A stretch of DNA of 34,111 nucleotides. Source: an uncultured Lachnospiraceae bacterium. GTDB taxonomy: Bacteria > Bacillota > Clostridia > Lachnospirales > Lachnospiraceae. The stretch spans positions 1 to 34,111 of the forward strand of contig CATJJD010000051.1 in NCBI GenBank assembly GCA_949740385.1, written 5' to 3'. The position numbers and the translations under genes were made by a program. This document shows positions 27,907 to 34,111 of this stretch, piece after piece. Numbering within the stretch: the first letter of the stretch is position 1; every line of letters begins with the position of its first letter. The notes beneath the pieces were generated by a model that was given only the letters and a program-made list of their open reading frames with translations, was not told where the DNA came from and did no database searches.

Positions 27907-29916
27907 TCATCCCCGCGGCACATTGCCGCGGCTTTTGTTCCGATACTGGATCGGCGTCATGTCAAACACCTTCCGAAACGTACGGTTGAAATGCTCCACA
28001 TTCTGATACCCCACCGCGTAGGATATGTTTTCCACGGTCATATTGCCGTTTTTCAGCAGCGTTTTTGCCCGTTTCATGCGGATATTTGTCACATGATCCC
28101 CAAATGTTTTGCCCGACTTATCCTTGATAAATCTGGATATGTACGGCTCCGACAGGTGGAACTGCTCCGCCATCGCCTCAAGCGTCACATCCTGATAGTT
28201 GTTCTGGATAAAGTTGAGCATGGCCGTCAGCCGCTCGTCGGTGCTGCCCTCGCTTCCCGCAATCTGCGGCAGCTTGTTGACCGCCACAACCAGCGCGCTT
28301 ATACTGGCTGTAATAATGTCCTCGTCCAGTCCGACGCCCCAGTAATTTTTCCCGTCGCAGGTGATGCCCACATAGGCGATGGCCTTCGAGGACGATCCCT
28401 GGGAAAGGGCGTGCTCCTCGTACACCGACAGCTCGTAGCTCACGTCAAAAAACTGCTTGATCGTGTTGCTCACCGCGTCCAGGCGGCCGTTGCCGTTTGC
28501 GTCCACCACCGTGCGCTTTCCGCCGAAGTCGATGGTTGTCTCCGCCATAATACCGTCGTTCTGCTTAAAATGGCACTCCGAAATGGTAAAGTACGGCATC
28601 GGGTTCACATAATTTTCTTCGAAAATCTCATACACCCACTGCGGCGACAGCTCTCTGTGCTCCTCGTCGGACACCTGCTTCACCGCGTAGCCGACCTCCT
28701 CCCGCATTTTCTCCGGCATGGAGATCGAGAAGTTCTGCTTTAAAATGTAGCTGATGCCGCCCTTGCCGGACTGGCTGTTGATGCGGATCACGTCGGCGTC
28801 GTAACGGCGGCCCACATCCAGCGGGTCGATCGGCAGATACGGAACCGTCCACTTTGCAAGGTCCTTCTCCTCCCGCCATGCCATCCCCTTTGCGATGGCG
28901 TCCTGGTGGGAGCCGGAAAATGCGGAGAACACCAGATCTCCCGCATAGGGCGACCTCTCCCCCACCTGCATGCGGGTCAGCCGCTCGTAAGTCTCGCGGA
29001 TGCGCGGCATGTCGGAAAAATCAAGCCCCGAATCCACGCCGTAGGCGAACATGTTCATCGCAAGCGTCACAATGTCCACGTTGCCGGTGCGCTCCCCGTT
29101 GCCGAAGAGCGTCCCCTCAATGCGGTCCGCCCCCGCCAGAATTCCAAGCTCCGCGTCGCAGACGCCGCAGCCCCTGTCGTTGTGGGGATGAAGGCTCAAA
29201 ACCACGTTGTCCCGGTACTTAAGATTCTTGCTCATATACTCGATCTGGGTCGCAAACACATGGGGCATGGCCGTCTCAACCGTCGCCGGAAGGTTGATGA
29301 TCACCTTTTTCTCCCCTTTTGGTTTCCACACGTCCAGCACCGCGTTGCAGACCTCAAGGGCGTACTCCACCTCTGTCCCGTGGAAGCTCTCCGGGCTGTA
29401 CTCGAAGGAGAAATCCCCTTCCGTCTCGTCGGCCAGAGTCTTAAGCAGCACGGCGCCGTCCACCGCAAGCTGTTTAATCTGCTGCTTATCCTTCCGGAAC
29501 ACCTGCTCCCGCTGGGCCACCGATGTGGAATTGTACAGGTGGATCACCGCGTGGGGCGCACCCTTCACCGCCTCGAAGGTCTTTCTGATAATGTGCTCTC
29601 TCGCCTGCGTCAGCACCTGCACGGTCACATCGTCCGGAATCATATCCCGCTCGATTAACGTCCGCATGAAAATGAACTCCGTCTCCGACGCCGCCGGAAA
29701 GCCCACCTCGATCTCCTTAAAGCCGATATCCACCAGCATCCGGAAAAACTCCAGCTTCTCGTCGAGACTCATCGGCTCAATCAGCGCCTGGTTGCCGTCC
29801 CGCAGATCCACGGAGCACCAGATCGGCGCATGATCCACATACTCTTTTTTCACCCAGTCATACTCGCACACAGGCGGCATAAAATACTGCCGCTCGTATT
29901 TCTCATAATTCTTCAT
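27907..29916 (-). CDS. leuA: 2-isopropylmalate synthase (long, yeast/actinobacterial-type LeuA) with C-terminal AraC-family HTH domain
   Basis: Uninterrupted 669-aa ORF. N-terminus APIWCSVDLRDGNQALIEPMSLDEKLEFFRMLVDIGFKEIEVGFPAAS; SLHPHNDRGCG; LeuA dimer/regulatory region; last ~112 aa (27907-28245) LEAMAEQFHLSEPYISRFIKDKSGKTFGDHVTNIRMKRAKTLLKNGNMTVENISYAVGYQNVEHFNRTFRKVFDMTPIQYR is a full AraC double HTH. Confidence 0.94.
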   Translation of the reverse strand: MKNYEKYERQYFMPPVCEYDWVKKEYVDHAPIWCSVDLRDGNQALIEPMSLDEKLEFFRMLVDIGFKEIEVGFPAASETEFIFMRTLIERDMIPDDVTVQVLTQAREHIIRKTFEAVKGAPHAVIHLYNSTSVAQREQVFRKDKQQIKQLAVDGAVLLKTLADETEGDFSFEYSPESFHGTEVEYALEVCNAVLDVWKPKGEKKVIINLPATVETAMPHVFATQIEYMSKNLKYRDNVVLSLHPHNDRGCGVCDAELGILAGADRIEGTLFGNGERTGNVDIVTLAMNMFAYGVDSGLDFSDMPRIRETYERLTRMQVGERSPYAGDLVFSAFSGSHQDAIAKGMAWREEKDLAKWTVPYLPIDPLDVGRRYDADVIRINSQSGKGGISYILKQNFSISMPEKMREEVGYAVKQVSDEEHRELSPQWVYEIFEENYVNPMPYFTISECHFKQNDGIMAETTIDFGGKRTVVDANGNGRLDAVSNTIKQFFDVSYELSVYEEHALSQGSSSKAIAYVGITCDGKNYWGVGLDEDIITASISALVVAVNKLPQIAGSEGSTDERLTAMLNFIQNNYQDVTLEAMAEQFHLSEPYISRFIKDKSGKTFGDHVTNIRMKRAKTLLKNGNMTVENISYAVGYQNVEHFNRTFRKVFDMTPIQYRNKSRGNVPRG

Positions 29917-30017
29917 AAGCTCCTCCGATAAAATATATCAATCTTTATGAAGAATCTTAACACAACATATCTCCAATTAGAATGATTAAATTTAAGCAAT
30001 TTTATTGATCTTTTTTA

Positions 30018-30938
30018 TCATTTCAAGAAACCGCTGACGATGCGCTCCTCCGCCTCCGCCTCGGTCAGGCCAAGGGTCATAAGCTTCAGAAGCTGCTCTC
30101 CCGCAATTTTTCCGATGGCCGCCTCGTGAATCAGGCTGGCGTCCACGTCCGCCGCCGTCAGATTCGGGCTGGCAGACACCCTTGCTGCCCCCATAATGAT
30201 GGAGTCGCACTCCGTATGGCCGCTGCACGGCGCATTTCCGTTCAGGGTGCTGGAAAAATGCTGCACGCTCTCGTCCTTCGCCACCGTGCGGCTGACAATG
30301 TTGCAGCTGCTGCCCGCACCGTTTAAGTCCGCGTTGAACTCCGACACCGCATGCTGCACGCCGTCTGTGAGCACCTTCTCCTGCACCTCGAGCGTCGCAT
30401 TGGCCGCAAGCGTCGCAACCGTCTTTCGCACGGTGTCGTCGATGCCGGAAATCTGGGTCGCCTCCATGCGCACATATGCCCCCTCCGAAAGGTGCACCTC
30501 CGTAGTCGGGTTCATAACCCGCTTTCCCCGGCCGTCACCCTCGCCGTAATGCTTCTCCACATAGCGAAGCTTCGCATTTTTCCCGACGAAAAAGCGGTGA
30601 ATGCCGTCGTGGCTGCTGTCGCCTCCGCCGCAGTTGTGAATGCCGCAGCCAGCGACAATGGTCACGTCGCAGTCATCCCCCACGTAGAAATCGTTGTACA
30701 CCGTTTCCTTTAAGCCCGCCTGGGAGAGCACCACTGGAATGTGCACGCTCTCGTTTTTCGTGCCCGGCTTAATGATAATGTCGATGCCGGTTTTGTCCTC
30801 CTTGCTCACAATGTCGATGTTCGCCGTGGTGTTGCGCACGCTGCTCTCTCCGTTCACCCGGATGTTGTACGCCCCCACCGGAAGGGCGTCCAGCTCCGCA
30901 ACCTCCTTTAAAAGACTCTTTCCAATCTCATCTATCAT
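30018..30938 (-). CDS. Short SufB/SufD-family Fe-S assembly scaffold
   Basis: 306 aa; VTIVAGCGIHNCGGGDSSHDGIHRFFVGKNAKLRYVEKHYG...GNAPCSGHTECDSIIMGAARVSASPNLTAADVDASLIHEAAIGKI...LLKLMTLGLTEAEAEERIVSGFLK. Confidence 0.92.
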   Translation of the reverse strand: MIDEIGKSLLKEVAELDALPVGAYNIRVNGESSVRNTTANIDIVSKEDKTGIDIIIKPGTKNESVHIPVVLSQAGLKETVYNDFYVGDDCDVTIVAGCGIHNCGGGDSSHDGIHRFFVGKNAKLRYVEKHYGEGDGRGKRVMNPTTEVHLSEGAYVRMEATQISGIDDTVRKTVATLAANATLEVQEKVLTDGVQHAVSEFNADLNGAGSSCNIVSRTVAKDESVQHFSSTLNGNAPCSGHTECDSIIMGAARVSASPNLTAADVDASLIHEAAIGKIAGEQLLKLMTLGLTEAEAEERIVSGFLK

Positions 30939-30954
30939 ACCCGCACTTCCTTTC

Positions 30955-31674
30955 TCAGTCCAGCTTGTCCATCAGAATATCGCAGCCGGCCCGCGCCGTG
31001 CCGATTAACGTCGGCAGAATCTCGTCCTTCGGGCCGTAGCGCTCCACCACGCCGTCCTTAATATAGATAATTTTGTCCGCAATATCCAGTATGCGCTCCT
31101 GGCGGCTGATAATCAGTATGGTCCCGCTGTGCTCTCTCTGCATTTTCTCGAACACATGAATCAGGCTGCGGAAGCTCCACAGGTCGATTCCCGCCTCCGG
31201 CTCGTCAAACACGGAAAACTTTGCCCCTCTGGCCAGTATCGTCGCGATCTCGATGCGCTTGATCTCCCCGCCGGAAAGGCTGGCGTTCAGCTCCCGGTCG
31301 ATGTAGTCCTTGGCGCACAGCCCCACCTCGGACAGGTACGAGCAGGCCTCGCTTACGGTGAGCTCCCGCCCCGCCGCAATGGTGATCAGATCCCGCACCG
31401 TAAGCCCCTTAAACCGCACCGGCTGCTGAAAGGCCAGGCTGATTCCCGCCTTCGCCCGCTCCGTCACCGAGTAACCCGTGATGTCCTCCCCGTCCAGAAT
31501 AATCTGACCCTCCGTGGGCATCACAATCCCCGCGATCACCTTCGCCAGCGTCGACTTGCCGCCGCCGTTTGGCCCGGTGATCACCACAATCCGGTCGTCG
31601 ATGGCGAGACTGACATCCTTTAGGATCTCCTTCTCGTCCTCCGCCTGAAAGCTTATATTTTTAAGTTCCAGCAT
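30955..31674 (-). CDS. sufC: Fe-S cluster assembly ATPase SufC
   Basis: MLELKNISFQAEDEKEILKDVSLAIDDRIVVITGPNGGGKSTLAKVIAG...LNASLSGGEIKRIEIATILAR...SVFDEPEAGIDLWSFRSL. Confidence 0.95.
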   Translation of the reverse strand: MLELKNISFQAEDEKEILKDVSLAIDDRIVVITGPNGGGKSTLAKVIAGIVMPTEGQIILDGEDITGYSVTERAKAGISLAFQQPVRFKGLTVRDLITIAAGRELTVSEACSYLSEVGLCAKDYIDRELNASLSGGEIKRIEIATILARGAKFSVFDEPEAGIDLWSFRSLIHVFEKMQREHSGTILIISRQERILDIADKIIYIKDGVVERYGPKDEILPTLIGTARAGCDILMDKLD

Positions 31675-31733
31675 AATTGCCTCCTTCTTCCTGCTTAATC
31701 CCTTTTCTGCCCCGGACAGACTGCGCGCAAAAA

Positions 31734-31775
31734 GGCAGATACGGCAGCCTCCTTCTTCGGACTGTCATATCTGCC
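31734..31775 (-). terminator. Rho-independent terminator downstream of the 31801-32208 ORF
   Basis: Minus strand: GGCAGATA...TATCTGCC stem followed by TTTTT (31729-31733). Confidence 0.7.
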
Positions 31776-31800
31776 ACCTGCTCTTTTGCCCATTCGCCCG

Positions 31801-32208
31801 CTAAGCGTAAGCATCGAACATTGTGCCGACCACAGCGTAGGAGCCTCCCTGCATCGCAGAGTCGTAAAAGCTGTTCTGCCCCTGCAGGCTTCCTGCGATC
31901 TCGTTGAACGCCTCCTCCAGTCTGGCTGCTGACATTTTGCGTGAAACGGGCGCTTCTGGCTCCGGCGTCTTCTCTTCTTTGCCGCCGCCCACCGGGACAA
32001 CCATCTTATCCGCAAACGCAACCTTTTTTGCCGGTCTGACCGGGCGCACCTCCTGCCCGTAATGCATGCTCGCGTTCACGGCCGATAAACCGCCCATCGG
32101 TTCTGCAAACACACACACCACCTCACTTTCTCTGTTGTCGCTCTCATCCCTCATTATCAATGACAGACAATTACAATATAACATATCTGCACTGCAAAGT
32201 CTATCCAT
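31801..32208 (-). CDS. Small hypothetical protein (start uncertain; likely shorter than the ORF)
   Basis: ORF bounded downstream by a terminator; ...VFAEPMGGLSAVNASMHYGQEVRPVRPAKKVAFADKMVVPVGGG...; no recognised domain. The SD-like GAGGTGG near 32110-32125 suggests an internal GTG start. Confidence 0.5.
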   Translation of the reverse strand: MDRLCSADMLYCNCLSLIMRDESDNRESEVVCVFAEPMGGLSAVNASMHYGQEVRPVRPAKKVAFADKMVVPVGGGKEEKTPEPEAPVSRKMSAARLEEAFNEIAGSLQGQNSFYDSAMQGGSYAVVGTMFDAYA

Positions 32209-32241
32209 TTTATCGGTTCATATCTGCGGAGTCCGGCATTT

Positions 32242-32667
32242 CTAATCCGCCCCGTCCTCCCCGACTGCAAGGTCAAGCCCCGACCGCTCCAGCCACTCGG
32301 CGGCTTTTTTTCGATTTACTACCGTCCCGATGCCCGACTGGTAGCAGCGGGCAAGCTCCGCCATGGCCTCCGGCATCTCAAATTTCACCGCCCCCACCAG
32401 CATACAGCGGAACAGCTCATTGTAATTGCAGGACATGCCATAGCCGCTGCGAAGCTTCCTGCACACCTCCGCCACGGAATCCCGGTCGCCCAGAATCCCC
32501 GCCCGGACGTAAAATTCCATCGCCTTTGCGTACTCTCTCGAAAAATGGTACTGCGCAGCCTGTGCGCGGAAAAACTCGATTTTCTCCTGAAGAGACCTTG
32601 CGTAATCCATAAAATCCTGCCACCTGTACAAACCCAAAAACATCTGTCCCTGCTTCATGTTCATCAC
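32242..32667 (-). CDS. Sel1-like repeat (TPR-like) protein
   Basis: 141 aa; YAKAMEFYVRAGILGDRDSV... and EAMAELARCYQSGIGTVVNRKKAAEWLERSG match Sel1-like repeat style. Confidence 0.65.
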   Translation of the reverse strand: MMNMKQGQMFLGLYRWQDFMDYARSLQEKIEFFRAQAAQYHFSREYAKAMEFYVRAGILGDRDSVAEVCRKLRSGYGMSCNYNELFRCMLVGAVKFEMPEAMAELARCYQSGIGTVVNRKKAAEWLERSGLDLAVGEDGAD

Positions 32668-32747
32668 GGCGTCTCAAAACAGTCCACCATGATTATTCCC
32701 TATTGTAACACTTTTAAAACAGAAATAAAAGCCGGAATTTTTATGTA

Positions 32748-33374
32748 CTATCTCTTTTTTGCCGGCACGCCCACGTAGGTTCCGCTCTCCTCAATATCTC
32801 TCACGACCGCCGCCCCGGCCCCGATCATGCAGTCTTCGCAGACGGAAATGTTGTTGCTCACCACCGCCCCCGCTCCGATCCAGGTGCGCCGCCCGGCGCT
32901 CACCGCTCCGGCCAGGTGCGCACCCACCGCCACATGAACATAGTCGCCGATGCTGCAGTCGTGGTCCACGGAGGCGCACGTATTGATAATGCAGCCCTTT
33001 CCGACGCGGCTTCCGGCGTTTACCACAGCCAGCGCCATCACAACCGTGCCGCTTCCTGGCTGTATGTCAGCCGCCAGCACAGCCATCGGGTGCACCAGCG
33101 TCGCGCACACAATTCCGTCCGCCTCCAGCGCCTCCTGCATCCGCTGTCTGATCTGTCCGTTTCCGATGGCGACAATGATGTCGTACCCCCGCTTCGCATA
33201 TGCCGCCGCTTCTTTTGTCCTTCCCGCTACCCGGTATTTTCCGCACTCGTTCAGCGCCTCGTTGTCGTCCAGAAAAACAATCGTCCCATAACCGTTTCGC
33301 TCCGCAATATCCGCCACTACCTTTCCATGTCCGCTGGCACCGATCACCGCCAGCCTTTTTCCTGTCTCAGCCAT
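32748..33374 (-). CDS. NeuD/PglD-type sugar O/N-acyltransferase (left-handed beta-helix)
   Basis: Start set at MAETGKRLAVIGASGHGKVVADIAERNGY (SD AAAGGAGGACGG); hexapeptide repeats VGKGCIINTCASVDHDCSIGDYVHVAVGAHLAGAVSAG...IGAGAVVSNNISV...GTYVGVPAK. Confidence 0.92.
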   Translation of the reverse strand: MAETGKRLAVIGASGHGKVVADIAERNGYGTIVFLDDNEALNECGKYRVAGRTKEAAAYAKRGYDIIVAIGNGQIRQRMQEALEADGIVCATLVHPMAVLAADIQPGSGTVVMALAVVNAGSRVGKGCIINTCASVDHDCSIGDYVHVAVGAHLAGAVSAGRRTWIGAGAVVSNNISVCEDCMIGAGAAVVRDIEESGTYVGVPAKKR

Positions 33375-33452
33375 CCGCCGTCCTCCTTTGATCCTGTTGT
33401 GCATTTACGCGCATCCAGCCCGAAACGGCTGTTTTCGCCGGATTCTCCAAAA

Positions 33453-33860
33453 TAATAAAGTAACGTACTTTATTACGGAGGACGCGAAAGCCCCTGTATT
33501 TTCAGGTATTCCCGAAATCTCTGACCAGAATTCTGACGGCGAATAGAATTGTCCGATTCTGCTTTTCGGTCCGGGAACGCCTGATAACACCGGGTTTCGG
33601 CAAATATTTCTGACGGCAAATCTGACGGCGAATAAGAGGAAATGACATTGAAATGGCAGGAAAATGGCTGATTCTGACAAAAACCAGCTCGCGATATGGG
33701 GATCAATAATTGAGAAAAGAGCATTTCTGCGCGGGACATGTAAATTATTATTGACGCCGGTCGGGATTTGAAGTAGAATGGGGGCGATTTCGTTCGAGGG
33801 GGCTGTTTTTGGCGGAAGATGGAAGGGGATTTGCGGATAATAAAGTACGTTACTTTATTA
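33453..33860. repeat. Two 23-bp palindromes in inverted orientation bounding a ~408-bp non-coding segment (MITE-like or IS-end-like)
   Basis: 33453-33475 TAATAAAGTAACGTACTTTATTA and 33838-33860 TAATAAAGTACGTTACTTTATTA are exact reverse complements; each is a 10-bp stem with a 3-nt loop. Confidence 0.8.
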
Positions 33861-33992
33861 CATTTCTCCCGATGTGAAGTGTTTAAAAATCCGCCCGCAC
33901 TGTGCCACGCCTTCTAATCATATATGGCGTTGCCTGCAACAGCAGAAAGAGGGATCCCCATCGATTATTCAAGGATCGGGGGGTGAAGTCTG

Positions 33993-34109
33993 ATGTTCCG
34001 TTCCTACTATGGGCTTTCCTTCAATCCCTTTGACAAACAGAACGCAAGAGAAAAGGACCGGTTCCTGTCAAAGGACATCTCCGAGATGGCGTCCCGCCTG
34101 GACTACTGA
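33993..34109 (+). pseudogene. 5' fragment of ExeA-like AAA ATPase associated with transposition, apparently frameshifted
   Basis: MFRSYYGLSFNPFDKQNAREKDRFLSKDISEMASRLDY then TGA. The N-terminus FRSYYGLSFNPFDK is typical of ExeA-family ATPases; the family usually continues RLxYLK, which one extra C (TAC CTG AAA) would restore. Confidence 0.6.
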
Positions 34110-34111
34110 AA

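Overview
The window looks like a high-GC Clostridia (Lachnospiraceae-like) chromosome segment of about 34 kb, judged from gene content and protein style. Coordinates 1-15000 are mostly conserved housekeeping genes: ftsY (partial), smc, rnc, acpP, plsX, rpmF, DUF177, ackA, tmcAL, aroB, RNase HI, DUF2225, glnS and a rhomboid-like membrane protein. A + strand cluster follows, driven by a good sigma-A-like promoter. It encodes a ~1416-aa tandem ASKHA activase/HgdB-like fusion, a cyclic-nucleotide-binding protein, a CHASE2/class III nucleotide cyclase and a TIM-barrel epimerase. The cNMP-binding gene has a 1-nt frameshift, the cyclase has an in-frame TAA at codon 71, and the cyclase 3' repeat is also out of frame. 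Next come a DUF2284 protein, a RACo-like corrinoid-protein activase, a CDF transporter, an FAD dehydrogenase, a LeuA-AraC fusion, a compact SufC/SufB pair, two small proteins and a NeuD-like acetyltransferase. The right edge is a non-coding region bounded by two 23-bp palindromes in inverted orientation, followed by the 5' end of an ExeA-like transposition ATPase that appears frameshifted. The strongest candidates for something new are (1) 2-isopropylmalate synthase fused to an AraC-type DNA-binding domain, and (2) a cAMP-type signalling pair in an operon with a giant reductive-activase fusion, carrying clustered disruptions. No database searches were possible, so family calls rest on motif recognition.
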